NCBI GenBank assembly: GCA_041488095.1
Contig: JBGPOP010000030.1
Coordinates: 1-54,449 of the forward strand
DNA: 54,449 nt
Direction of reading: 5' to 3'
DNA from: DASYPQ01 sp041488095
Lineage (GTDB): Bacteria; Planctomycetota; UBA1135; GCA-002686595
Shown here piece after piece: positions 37,248 to 46,148 of the stretch. A program made the translations under genes and the position numbers. Below the pieces are notes generated by a model, which saw nothing but the letters and a program-made list of their open reading frames with translations, had not been told where the DNA came from and made no database searches. Position 1 is the first letter of the stretch; every line of letters begins with the position of its first letter.

Positions 37248-39893
37248 CTACTTCGCGTCGCTCCTCACCTGCTCGATCGTCGCGCGCAGTCGTTCCAGCG
37301 CGTCGCGTGCCTCGGGCTTGTCGCCGGCGGCCGAGGTCGCGATCGCGAAGGCTCTCTCGAGGAACGGAAGAGCCTCCTTCCCGCGCCCCTGGCCTGCGAG
37401 CAGCATCCCGAGCTGCCAGGCGGCGTCGTAGCTGCCGGGCATCGCCTGGCAGGCTCTCCTGAGACCTTCCTCCGCTGCGGCGGAGTCGCCCCGCTTCTGG
37501 AGCAACTTCGCCCTCAGATAGAGCGACGGTCCGTGGTCCGACTTCCTTTTCAGCGCCCGGTCCAGCCACTCCAGGGCCTCTGCCTCGTCGCCTCGGTCCG
37601 CGTCGACCGCGGCCAGATCGCTCAGGGTTCCCGGATCCCCGATCGGCGACCGGGCCAGCGTGTTGGCCAGGACCTTGCCGATCTCGTCGTCGGATCTCAG
37701 ACCATAGGCGCGGACGAGGTAGGGCAACGCCGCGGCGAAGCCCTCGCTCTCGAGGAGCAGCGCGGCCGCGTTGTAGTGGGCTTCGAAGCTCGTCGGCAGG
37801 AGCTCGGTCGCGCGCCGGAGCGCCGTCAACGCGCCGGCCCTTTCCCCGCGCGCGAGCAGCACCTTGCTCCTCTGCAGAAGGGCCTCCCCCTCGTTCGGAT
37901 CGACCTCGAGGGCCAGGTTCAGCCAGCGCAGAGCCTCGTCCATGTCGCCCTTCTGCGCGGCGAGCGTTCCCCGGACCACGAGAGGTCCGGCGGCCTTGGG
38001 ATACCGGTCGCGCGCTCTTTCGACCGCCGCGAGAGCCGCCTCGGGCTCGCCCGCCTGCGCCTGCGCACGCGCGAGCCACAGGAGATCGTCGAGCACGTCG
38101 GGCCGATAGCGCAGCGCCTCGTCGAACTCGCGCGCGGCACCACGCGGATCGCCGCGCTTCAGCCGCAGGATGCCGAGGTTGTGGTGGGCTTCGGCGTAGC
38201 GCGGGTTCAGCTTGAGAGCCTCGCGAAAGGCGGCCTCGGCTTTGTCGAAGCGTTGGAGCTGCAGCGCCGCGACGCCAAGGCCCGTCTGACCGTACGGGCT
38301 CTCCGGGTATCGCGCCGCGATCGCCTGGAACACGCGCAGGGCCGTCGCATAGTCGTGGAAGGGATCGCTCTCGGCTTCATAGAGCAGGGACCAGGCCAGG
38401 CACAGGTTGCTCTGCACGTGGTCGTCGCTCGTGCCGAAGACGCTCGCGTCGCCCTTCTGAGCCGCTTCGAGAAGATCGAGAGCTTGCTGAGCCTGCGCGT
38501 GCGCCGCACGCAGGATCCCGGCGTCCTTGCCTTCGCGGTACTTCTGGAGCAGGACCCGCGAGTAGCCCCAGTGGACGTAGGGGCTGCGCGGGCTCTGCTC
38601 GACCGCGGCGCGGAAGAGCGTCTCCTCGTCGCGCCAGAAACCGGTGCGCTGGCAAGCCCGGATCCCGTAGGCCAGGGCGACGAGGGACAATGCGGCGTAG
38701 GCTGCGCGCCGGGGCAGACCGCGGATCGCGGCCATCGCGACGAGCAGCGCCGAGCCCAGCGTGGCGAGGTACAGGAAGCGGTCGGACAGCGGGAAGATGC
38801 CTAGCGACTGGACCCGCACGAGCGCCGGAGAGACCGCCGCCGGGATGAAGAGCGCGGACGCGAGCGCGAGACCGGCGCGCCGTTTCCACAGCAGGCTCAC
38901 CAGGGCGCACAGGAGCAGGATGCACGCGATCGCCCTGACGAACTCGAGGTCGAAGAGAGGGACCTCCGGGCGGACCGGCCGGAAGAGATTGAGGTCGCCT
39001 GGCCAGGCGAGCAGCCACAGGAAGCCGCCCAGGAGCTCCAGTCGGAGTTGGAGCAGCCGCAGAGTCGGGACTCCGAAGTCGGTCGTGGTACGGTCGAACC
39101 CGGCCAGGACGTCGCCGAACACGGCGACGCGCGCGAGATAGTAGACCGCGACCGCGACGGCCATCGGCAGATAAGCGCGCGCGATCGGCTTCGGGCCGTC
39201 GAACGGACGGCCGACCTCTCTCCGGGAGCGCCCCCGTGCAAGGTCGATTGCGATCGCCATCGGCAATACGGCAGCGGCCATCTCCTTCGCCAGAAGAGCG
39301 AGCGCCAGCCAGAGCGCGGCTTTCCAGGCCGATCCCTTCGATTCGTCGTCCCGCCACGCGACGAAGGCGTCGAGGGAGAGCAGAGCCAGGAGGCCGAACA
39401 GAGGGTCGTTGATCGCGCTGATCCAGGAGACGCCCTCGACGTGCGTGGGGTGCAGACCGAACAGGAGGGCCGAGAAGAAGGCGATCGGGCCGCTGCCCGT
39501 CAGGCGCAGCGCAAAGCGAAGCGCGACCGCGGTTGCTCCGAGGTGCAGGAGCAGCGAGACGATGTGGAACCCCAGGGGTGTCCCACCGCCGAGGCGGTAT
39601 CCGGCAGCGAGCGCGGCGCCCGCCACGGGCCTCCAGTACCCGATCCGCGACGCCGTGTGGGGGTCGAGAAAGTCGAGCATCGGGCTGGTGAGAATCTCGG
39701 GCAGGTGCGCGAAGCTCGTGATCCTGGGGTTGCGCACGACCATCGCGAGGTCGTCGTACACGAACTCGCCGCGCAACCCGGGGAGGAAGGGCAGCGCTGT
39801 CAGCGCCAGGCACGCTGCCAGCATCCAGGTGACCGCGCTTCGGCTCGGAGCCGGCGAGACAACGTCAGCGGGCGCCCTCCGAGGACCGGTCAC
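37248..39893 (-). CDS. TMTC-like membrane protein: GT-C fold plus C-terminal TPR repeats
   Basis: 881 residues from GTG 39893. The first 430 residues hold about ten transmembrane helices in a GT-C glycosyltransferase-like arrangement, with the luminal acidic FVYDD near residue 45 and GLHPTHVEGVSWISAINDPLFG, the segment typical of TMTC/DUF1736 proteins. The rest is a row of about ten tetratricopeptide repeats (for example NPRYAEAHHNLGILRLKRGD and GLGVAALQLQRFDKAEAAF). Eukaryotic TMTCs transfer mannose to proteins; bacterial homologues are uncharacterised. It may use a polyprenyl-phosphate sugar such as the GT2 at 46046 could make. Convergent with the PyrK-like gene, ten bases apart. Confidence 0.82.
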   Translation of the reverse strand: MTGPRRAPADVVSPAPSRSAVTWMLAACLALTALPFLPGLRGEFVYDDLAMVVRNPRITSFAHLPEILTSPMLDFLDPHTASRIGYWRPVAGAALAAGYRLGGGTPLGFHIVSLLLHLGATAVALRFALRLTGSGPIAFFSALLFGLHPTHVEGVSWISAINDPLFGLLALLSLDAFVAWRDDESKGSAWKAALWLALALLAKEMAAAVLPMAIAIDLARGRSRREVGRPFDGPKPIARAYLPMAVAVAVYYLARVAVFGDVLAGFDRTTTDFGVPTLRLLQLRLELLGGFLWLLAWPGDLNLFRPVRPEVPLFDLEFVRAIACILLLCALVSLLWKRRAGLALASALFIPAAVSPALVRVQSLGIFPLSDRFLYLATLGSALLVAMAAIRGLPRRAAYAALSLVALAYGIRACQRTGFWRDEETLFRAAVEQSPRSPYVHWGYSRVLLQKYREGKDAGILRAAHAQAQQALDLLEAAQKGDASVFGTSDDHVQSNLCLAWSLLYEAESDPFHDYATALRVFQAIAARYPESPYGQTGLGVAALQLQRFDKAEAAFREALKLNPRYAEAHHNLGILRLKRGDPRGAAREFDEALRYRPDVLDDLLWLARAQAQAGEPEAALAAVERARDRYPKAAGPLVVRGTLAAQKGDMDEALRWLNLALEVDPNEGEALLQRSKVLLARGERAGALTALRRATELLPTSFEAHYNAAALLLESEGFAAALPYLVRAYGLRSDDEIGKVLANTLARSPIGDPGTLSDLAAVDADRGDEAEALEWLDRALKRKSDHGPSLYLRAKLLQKRGDSAAAEEGLRRACQAMPGSYDAAWQLGMLLAGQGRGKEALPFLERAFAIATSAAGDKPEARDALERLRATIEQVRSDAK

Positions 39894-39984
39894 GGCATCT
39901 AATTACTCGGTTCCGGCCCGGCGGGATACCGGAAGACGCGCCCCCCCTCGCCTGGGGGAAGCCGATCACCTCTCCACAAGAAGC

Positions 39985-40016
39985 GCGAGGGGGAAGGCTC
40001 GGGCCTTCCCCCTCGC
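39985..40016 (-). terminator. Strong hairpin terminator of the matrixin gene
   Basis: A perfect 14-bp stem (arms 39985-39998 and 40003-40016) with a four-base loop, 45 bases past the matrixin stop. In the minus direction it is followed by TTCTTGT, a modest U-rich tail. The gap 39894-40061 holds nothing else recognisable. Confidence 0.8.
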
Positions 40017-40061
40017 AGAAAGATCCGGTCCCGCTTCAGACGGTGCCGGGATTCTCGTCGC

Positions 40062-41429
40062 TCACGGACACCAAGAAGTGCTCAGCCCGTCCGAGCCGTT
40101 GAAGTTGGCTCCGCCCGCAGCGGGGTCGCGGTACCAGGCCATGAACCCCCACGACTGGCCCGAACTGATCTGGCCTGCCGAGGGCAGGGCGTTGAGATTC
40201 ACGGGATAGACCGTGTCGCCGAACGAGTCCGCGTTCGTGGCCGGATAGATCCGGTAGATCGGGCCGTTGATGCAGCGGAACCCGTTGCCGAAGGGCGAGA
40301 AGCCCGTCTGGTCCTGCGCATAGATGTAGAGGCAGAGCTTGCCCGGCGGAATGCCGGAGGTCAGCAGCGTGAGGTTGTTCAGGCTGATCGTGGTCGAGCC
40401 GGTGTACGACATCACCGCGCCAGCTGGAGAGTACGAGTTCGGCGCCGCGACGCAGAAGTTCTGCGGCAGCGGACAGGTTGCGCCGGTCAGGTCGACCGGC
40501 CAGGCGTTCGAGAGTTTGTCGTGCGTGGATCCGGCGATACGGACCAGCACGTCGCCCGAGCCGGCATTGACCGGCGGTGCCACCGTGATCGACGTGCCGT
40601 TCGAGGTCACGTTGGTCACGATGACCATCGGGTTCTGGAAGGGCGAGGTCGGATTCGCGTTCGTGAACCAGACCTCGTTCCCGGTTGCGCCGAAGTTCAA
40701 GCCCGTGATCGCGACGGAGCCCAGGGTCACGCTCACGGCGGTGATCCTCGGCTTCGTGGCCGATGCGATGCCGTAGATGAACTGGACGCCTGCGATGTCG
40801 TCCGCTTCGATCGAGCGCGCGCTCACACCGGTGCCGCTGATCGAGGGGAACATGGTCGCACCCGCGACGGTGGTGTGACCGAGTCCCAGCGCGTGCCCGT
40901 ACTCGTGGCAGAGCACGCCCTGGATGTCGATCCCCGAGACGCCGGTGCCCGGACCGTCGGCCCAGGTCCATCCGGTGCAGAAGAAGATGCGCCAGCCGTC
41001 GGCAATCGGCGTCTCGGTGTAGGCCAGCACGCCGCTGCTGCAGCTGGCGCCCGCCGAGATACAATTGTCGTTCGTGCCGCCGGCCTGGTTGGCATGTCCA
41101 CCCCAGGCCGCGTCGAAGTTGGCTCCGCCCGATCCCAGGCCGCCAGGCTGGGATGCGTCGCCGTTGCCGGTGCCGTGGAGTCGGCTGCCCCATTCGACGC
41201 CTCCCTTCCACACCGCCATGTCGGCGCCGAGGAAGCCCGGGAAGTTCGTATCGGGAGTCGTGTTATCGTTCGCGCCGGAGTTGGTGAAGTTGTTGTTGAG
41301 GCGAAAGTCGCGCTGGGTGAGGTTCAGGCTGCCGCCGAGCGTCGTGAAGCCCTCCGTGAGGCTCGGGAGCAGCAGGGTCGCAGCGCCGCCCAGTGCCAGG
41401 CAGGGAAGGATGATGTGCTTGATGTTCAC
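40062..41429 (-). CDS. Secreted matrixin-type metalloprotease with IPT-like and Cys module
   Basis: 455 residues from GTG 41429, with AAGGAG upstream. A hydrophobic signal sequence (residues 5-25) is followed by a metzincin domain: zinc motif HEYGHALGLGHT and Met-turn ATMFPSISG, ending near residue 230 with DDIAGVQFIYG. Residues 240-325 (ITAVSVTLGSVAITGLNFG onward) resemble an IPT/TIG Ig-like domain. The last 130 residues share the FGNGFRC...YRDP pattern with the C-termini of the paralogues at 27489 and 29355. No propeptide Cys switch was seen. The preceding small secreted protein gene is 24 bases upstream and is probably co-transcribed. Confidence 0.9.
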   Translation of the reverse strand: MNIKHIILPCLALGGAATLLLPSLTEGFTTLGGSLNLTQRDFRLNNNFTNSGANDNTTPDTNFPGFLGADMAVWKGGVEWGSRLHGTGNGDASQPGGLGSGGANFDAAWGGHANQAGGTNDNCISAGASCSSGVLAYTETPIADGWRIFFCTGWTWADGPGTGVSGIDIQGVLCHEYGHALGLGHTTVAGATMFPSISGTGVSARSIEADDIAGVQFIYGIASATKPRITAVSVTLGSVAITGLNFGATGNEVWFTNANPTSPFQNPMVIVTNVTSNGTSITVAPPVNAGSGDVLVRIAGSTHDKLSNAWPVDLTGATCPLPQNFCVAAPNSYSPAGAVMSYTGSTTISLNNLTLLTSGIPPGKLCLYIYAQDQTGFSPFGNGFRCINGPIYRIYPATNADSFGDTVYPVNLNALPSAGQISSGQSWGFMAWYRDPAAGGANFNGSDGLSTSWCP

Positions 41430-41453
41430 GGTTCTTTCTCCTTCTTCTCCGCG

Positions 41454-42005
41454 CTACTTGCGCCTCGCGAGAACCGCGACCTGCTGATTGAGCTCGGCCA
41501 GCTTGATGTTCGTCGGCACGGCGTAGCCGTCGCCGCGGCCCTGGACGATCGTCCCCTTGCGGCTGTCGTCGAAGGTGCGGAAGAGCCCGCCGTGAGCGGC
41601 GTACAGCCCGTTGCCCGCGAGACCTCCACCCAGGTTGTCCAACCACTTGTAGAAGGCCACGACCTTGTTGCCGATCTTGACGTCGTCAGCCGAGGGCGCT
41701 TCCGAGTTGAACACGCCGTGCTGGTCGTCGATGAACCCACCCGCAAAGGTGACGTCGACGGTGAGGCTCTCGCCGTTCCTGAGCGAGCTTCCCTCGATGG
41801 TCAGGGTGGTGAAGTAGAGCTCCGGACCATCCTTGGCATGGTCGATCCGGATCACTTCCTTCTTGGTGATCGTTCCGACGACGGCGTTGTCGGCCTTCGA
41901 GACCATCTGGCTCAGGTCCAGACGCTCGATCTGCGCCGTGCCGAGCGTCGCCGCGGCGAGGATCGCGGCGGCTGTCAGCGGCAGGGCAAGGGGGGAGAGT
42001 TTCAT
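41454..42005 (-). CDS. Small secreted protein of unknown function, partner of the matrixin gene
   Basis: 183 residues with a clear signal peptide (LALPLTAAAILAAATLGTAQ). The mature part begins IERLDLSQMVSKADNAVVGTITKKEV and is predicted beta-rich, with ELYFTTLTIEGSSLRNGESLTV and VVAFYKWLDN segments. Charge and length suggest a single small domain. AAGGAA lies ahead of the ATG. Position directly before the metalloprotease suggests a chaperone, inhibitor or substrate role, but nothing in the sequence decides between these. Confidence 0.75.
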   Translation of the reverse strand: MKLSPLALPLTAAAILAAATLGTAQIERLDLSQMVSKADNAVVGTITKKEVIRIDHAKDGPELYFTTLTIEGSSLRNGESLTVDVTFAGGFIDDQHGVFNSEAPSADDVKIGNKVVAFYKWLDNLGGGLAGNGLYAAHGGLFRTFDDSRKGTIVQGRGDGYAVPTNIKLAELNQQVAVLARRK

Positions 42006-42395
42006 GACGGAAGGGTTCCTTTTGAATCAAACGGTTCGGGCGCGCGCGGGTCCCAGCTTGTGCGATCGTACCACTTGCCTCGGATTCCGGCCCATCGCCG
42101 CGTCGGTCCCGGGAGCCCCGGGCGCACGCTGCGTTGGTGACGAGGGCAAGCAGCCCGCCTCGGTCCGTGAAGATCGCCTCCTTGGGACGTCCTGCCCGAA
42201 CCGGCGGTTCCGAGAATCAGCGTCATTATGGCAGCGAAGGACGATTCGCTGGGGAGTCGAAGGCGGGAAAATGGCGCGGGTCCCCCTGGGCGTTCGGCCG
42301 TGGATGACGCCATGGAAATCTACCCCGCAGGGGATGCGCGCGCCCCCGAATGCCACGCCCTGGGCCGCGCGTGTGCCCCACAGCCCGGGACCCGC
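42006..42395. other. 390-base region without a recognised gene
   Basis: Lies between the start of the small secreted protein and the end of the 826-residue membrane protein, both on the minus strand. A 109-codon minus-strand frame (42027-42356) has no protein-like features. I see a ribosome site for the gene ending the region but no convincing promoter hexamers, and no stable terminator for the membrane protein. Confidence 0.5.
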
Positions 42396-44876
42396 TCACC
42401 GAGGGCAGGGATCGGACGGGGGTTCCGCGGGGTTCGGCTGCGTCAGGAGCGACTTCAGCTCCTCGTCGTCGGGAACCTCGAGCAGAAGCTGTCGGGCCGC
42501 CTCACGGCCTTCGGCGTCGCCGGTGCGCGCCAGAGCCAGCGTGACTTTGCGCCGGGAGACTCGGTCGGATGTCTGCAGCCAGACCGCATGCCGCCAGCTC
42601 TCCAGCGCCTTCGCCCCTTCGCCTGCGGCGCACTGGGCCTCGCCGAGCAGGTACCAGACCTCGAAGTCCTTGGGTTCGATCGAGGTCAGCGGTTCGAGGC
42701 GATGGATCGCCGCCTGCGGCTCGAGCGACTCGATGTCGGCGCGCGCGAGCGCCTTCTCGAGCGCGGGCCAAGGCGGGTGCTTCACGGCGACCGGCTGCAC
42801 GTACGCGTAGATCTTCTCGATCCATCGCTTGCCCGTGAGGACCCGCGCCAGGGTCTCGAACAGTCGGCGCGCAAAGGGATCCGGTGGCCCCGCGAGCAGG
42901 GCGGAGCGCCAGCGCTCGAGACAGACGTCGGGCAGCTCGGTGCGCTCCTCGGGGCTCTCGAACTCCGAGCGGATTCCCTGTGCGCCATAGAACGACTCGA
43001 ACCCGGCCGCGAGATCCTCGAGCGGACCTCCCCGCGCGGCCTCGGCCAGGCGCGCCGCCATCGCCGCACGGGCGCGGTCGGTCCGCTCGTCTGCGCGCGG
43101 GGACTTGCGAGTGCGCAGCCAGGCCAGCGGGGTCGGAGCCGCCCGCGGGCTGCCGGCATGCAAGACGAGCGGAGCGAAGGTGTCGTCGCCCGCGGGAGCC
43201 GAGGCGTTCGTCAGGACTCCGAGCGAGGGACGATCGAGGCCCTCGCACGTCAACGCGACGAGGTCGCCCAGATCGCGCTGCTGCGCGGGCTGGTCGATCT
43301 CCAGCCAGCGCACGACCGTGGTGACCGCCGGGGCCCGGATCTCGGTGACCCGGGGAGCGTCGCCCGGCACCGCCGGAGCGACCACGAGGTCGTAGTCGCC
43401 GCTCGCCATGCGTTCGCCCGCGCGTGCCGGCGTGAGGATCTCCCCCTGGAGCTTCTCCCGCTTCTCCGGGAGTGCGTTCCAGAGCGCCTCCTCGATGCGC
43501 GGCATCGCCTCGGACCAGGCCGCCGTGCGATCGATGCGACTCACGCCCGCCTCGGAGAGGATTCGCGCGCGCTCGGGAGTGAGCTGACCGACGAGCAGCA
43601 CGCTCAGGTTTCCGCGGGCCCGCCGCGCCGCCGGCAGCAGGTCGAGAGCTCCGCGCATGCGCAGGGCGTCGGCGACGGCGCCCTCGAGCACCGGCGACAC
43701 CGCGCGGCGGTCGAGCGTGACGAAGAGCCAAGTCCCGCCGACGAGTCCGAAGGATTCGACGGTGAGAAGCCCCTCGGGCGTGTCCGAGACCAGCAGCGGG
43801 AAGGTCGGGCGCTTGGACCAGGGCGAGAGCACCAGCTGAGGCTTGACGTTGACGAGCAGTGCCGGGAGCGCGAGCGCGAGCGCGACCGCGATGCCCATCC
43901 AGCGTGCGAGCGCGCCGCGGTCGCCCAGGGACAGGATCGCGACGAGCGCTCCGCCGGCAGCGACCAGGCTCCCCCAGGGGACCAGCTCGGCGCTCGAAGC
44001 CTGGAGCTCCGAGGAGCTCGAGCCGGGTTCCAGCGCGAGCAGACCCGGCACGAGGCCGAGACCCAGAGCCGCCCCGATCAGCGCACTGAAGATCCTGGCG
44101 CGGCCTCTCCCGGCCGGGAGCGCGGCGCCCAGGAGGAGCGCGGGCGCGATGAAGCAGGCGGCCGAGATCAGCACGTCGTACCCGAGCATTCCATGGAGGG
44201 AGGTATCGAGTCCGAAGCGGCGCAGGTAGCCCGAGAGCGCGCGATCGACGGAGAGGCGGGAGACCACGCGGAGCGAGACGAAGCAGGCGGACGCGGCCGC
44301 CGCGAGACCCACGGGCAGTGCCAGCCCGCGCAGCTTGTCCGCTGCGGCGATCCAGCCGAAGGCCAGGGCTCCCGCGGTCAGGGCCGCGAGCAGGACGAAG
44401 GTCGAGATCGAATCGTCTTGCGAGAGCCCCGCCTCGAAAAGCCGGACGTGCCGGGCGATGCCCTCGAGCGCGAGCGCAGCCCCGGCGGCGGCGGCCGCGA
44501 GACCGAGCATCTCGAGGAAGTTCGGAGGATTCTCCTCGACGGCGCGCTCCGCTCGGCTTGGACGCAGAACGATGAGGAGGGCGAGGCCCAGCATCGCCGT
44601 GGTGGCGAGCGGGACACGTCCCGCCGGCGACCACGCGTTCGCGAAGAGCAGCCCGTGGAGGCCGAAGCCCACCGCCGTGCCGAGCAGCAGGCGCACGGGG
44701 AGGGAAGCCTGCCGCGCGGCCCAGAGGCCGATCGCAACCGCGGCGATCGCCGCTCCGCGCCACCCGTACGACGTCCGCGCGCCGACGGCCGGCCACTCGA
44801 AGAGATCGATGCCGAGAGGCGCCCTCAGGCAGGAAAGGAGAAGACCTGCGACGAAACCGCGGAGGAGGGCGCGCAT
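42396..44876 (-). CDS. Multi-pass membrane protein with degenerate spermidine-synthase-like domain and TPR tail
   Basis: 826 residues from ATG 44876. About ten hydrophobic helices fill residues 5-375. Residues 380-640 have the rhythm of a spermidine synthase fold (LVSDTPEGLLTVESFG, TWLFVTLDRRAVSPV, NLSVLLVGQLTPERARI), but the glycine-rich SAM motif and the acidic DAF motif are not recognisable, so it is probably inactive as an aminopropyltransferase. The C-terminus (FEVWYLLGEAQCAAGEG and on) looks like one or two TPRs. A better-preserved relative is encoded at 47069. Divergent from mutY, 69 bases apart. Function unknown. Confidence 0.65.
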   Translation of the reverse strand: MRALLRGFVAGLLLSCLRAPLGIDLFEWPAVGARTSYGWRGAAIAAVAIGLWAARQASLPVRLLLGTAVGFGLHGLLFANAWSPAGRVPLATTAMLGLALLIVLRPSRAERAVEENPPNFLEMLGLAAAAAGAALALEGIARHVRLFEAGLSQDDSISTFVLLAALTAGALAFGWIAAADKLRGLALPVGLAAAASACFVSLRVVSRLSVDRALSGYLRRFGLDTSLHGMLGYDVLISAACFIAPALLLGAALPAGRGRARIFSALIGAALGLGLVPGLLALEPGSSSSELQASSAELVPWGSLVAAGGALVAILSLGDRGALARWMGIAVALALALPALLVNVKPQLVLSPWSKRPTFPLLVSDTPEGLLTVESFGLVGGTWLFVTLDRRAVSPVLEGAVADALRMRGALDLLPAARRARGNLSVLLVGQLTPERARILSEAGVSRIDRTAAWSEAMPRIEEALWNALPEKREKLQGEILTPARAGERMASGDYDLVVAPAVPGDAPRVTEIRAPAVTTVVRWLEIDQPAQQRDLGDLVALTCEGLDRPSLGVLTNASAPAGDDTFAPLVLHAGSPRAAPTPLAWLRTRKSPRADERTDRARAAMAARLAEAARGGPLEDLAAGFESFYGAQGIRSEFESPEERTELPDVCLERWRSALLAGPPDPFARRLFETLARVLTGKRWIEKIYAYVQPVAVKHPPWPALEKALARADIESLEPQAAIHRLEPLTSIEPKDFEVWYLLGEAQCAAGEGAKALESWRHAVWLQTSDRVSRRKVTLALARTGDAEGREAARQLLLEVPDDEELKSLLTQPNPAEPPSDPCPR

Positions 44877-44945
44877 GCGGCCGTGACAGTAGCGAAGTGC
44901 ACGAAGGGGGGACAATAGCCGCGAGCGACAGCTAGACTGCGCAGG

Positions 44946-46148
44946 GTGAAGCGTCGCACGGATGGTCTCTCCTCCGATGCCGTGAGCTCCCTGCGGCGGT
45001 CTCTGATCGGCTGGTTCGCACGCGAGAAGCGCGCCCTCCCCTGGCGCAAGACCCGCGATCCCTACCGCGTCTGGATCAGCGAGGCGATGTTGCAGCAGAC
45101 GCGCGTCGAGACGGTCCTCCCGTACTATGAGCGCTTCCTCGATCGCTTCCCGACGGTCGAGGCGCTGGCCCGCGCGCGGCTCGAGGACGTGCTCGCCGCC
45201 TGGAGCGGACTGGGCTACTACCGCCGCGCGCACTCGCTCCAGGCCGCGGCGCAGCTCGTGGTCGAGCGCCATCGCGGTCGTTTCCCCTCCGATCGCGAGG
45301 GCCTGCTCGAGCTGCCCGGGGTCGGCGCCTACACCGCCGGCGCGATCGCGAGCATCGCCTTCGACCGGCCCGAGCCTCTCGTCGACGGCAACGTGGCCCG
45401 CGTGTTGTGCCGTCTCTTCGGCCTGGACGGGGATCCCGCGTCCGCGGAGCAGCGCCGGAAGCTGTGGTCGCTCGCGCGATCCCTCGTGCCCACGAAGGGA
45501 GCCGCGGATTGGAACCAGGCTCTCATGGAGCTCGGTGCGCTCGTGTGCACACCCCGGGAGCCGCGCTGCGACGGCTGCCCGCTCGCCTCCCGGTGTATGG
45601 CGCTCCGCGAGGGCCGCGTCCCCGAGCTCCCGCGCCGGAAGCCGAGGCGGGCCCCGGTGTCGGTCGAGATCGTGGTCCTCGCCGTGACGGACGGTGACCG
45701 CTGGCTCCTCGAGCGCCGCCCCGCGCGCGGACGGATGGCCGGGCTGTGGCAGATGCCGACGATCGAGGTGCCCCGAGGCCGTCCCCGAGGCGGGGGTCGT
45801 GCGCGCGGCGGCAGCCCTCGGCCCGGCGGGGCGGGAACGCGCGATGGGCTGCTCTTTCCGCTGCACCGCCCGAGCGTCCTGCGCGAGAAGGGGACCCTGT
45901 GCGAGGTCCGCCACGCGATCACCCACCATCGCATCCACGCGGTCGTGAAGCGCGGGATCCTGTCCTCCCGCGAGCCGGTGCCGCCGCTGGCCTGGTTCCC
46001 CCGGCGCGGTCTCGCCGAGATCGCTCTCACCGGCATGACGCGGAAGTGCCTGGCCGCTATCCTCGCCGCGCAGTCGAGGACGGCCGTCACCGGCTCCCCC
46101 CGTTCCCGTCGGAGCGCACCATCGAGCAGCACACGTCACAGCGACTGA
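44946..46148 (+). CDS. mutY: A/G-specific adenine glycosylase MutY
   Basis: Removes adenine mispaired with 8-oxoguanine. 400 residues from GTG. Catalytic E46 in SEAMLQQTRVETV, helix-hairpin-helix LPGVGAYTAGAIASI with catalytic Asp in PLVDGNVARVLCRL, and [4Fe-4S] ligands in CTPREPRCDGCPLASRC are all present. The C-terminal NUDIX-like 8-oxoG reader follows (WLLERRPARGRMAGLWQMP, AITHHRIHAV). Between them, residues about 276-300 are an Arg/Gly-rich stretch, while the +1 frame there reads more protein-like, suggesting two compensating indels (see findings). The last 30 codons overlap the GT2 frame. Confidence 0.94.
   Translation: MKRRTDGLSSDAVSSLRRSLIGWFAREKRALPWRKTRDPYRVWISEAMLQQTRVETVLPYYERFLDRFPTVEALARARLEDVLAAWSGLGYYRRAHSLQAAAQLVVERHRGRFPSDREGLLELPGVGAYTAGAIASIAFDRPEPLVDGNVARVLCRLFGLDGDPASAEQRRKLWSLARSLVPTKGAADWNQALMELGALVCTPREPRCDGCPLASRCMALREGRVPELPRRKPRRAPVSVEIVVLAVTDGDRWLLERRPARGRMAGLWQMPTIEVPRGRPRGGGRARGGSPRPGGAGTRDGLLFPLHRPSVLREKGTLCEVRHAITHHRIHAVVKRGILSSREPVPPLAWFPRRGLAEIALTGMTRKCLAAILAAQSRTAVTGSPRSRRSAPSSSTRHSD

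Noticed and set aside
42027..42356. 109-codon minus-strand frame in the gap before the small secreted protein
   Set aside because: No signal, domain or ribosome site, and composition typical of non-coding GC-rich DNA.
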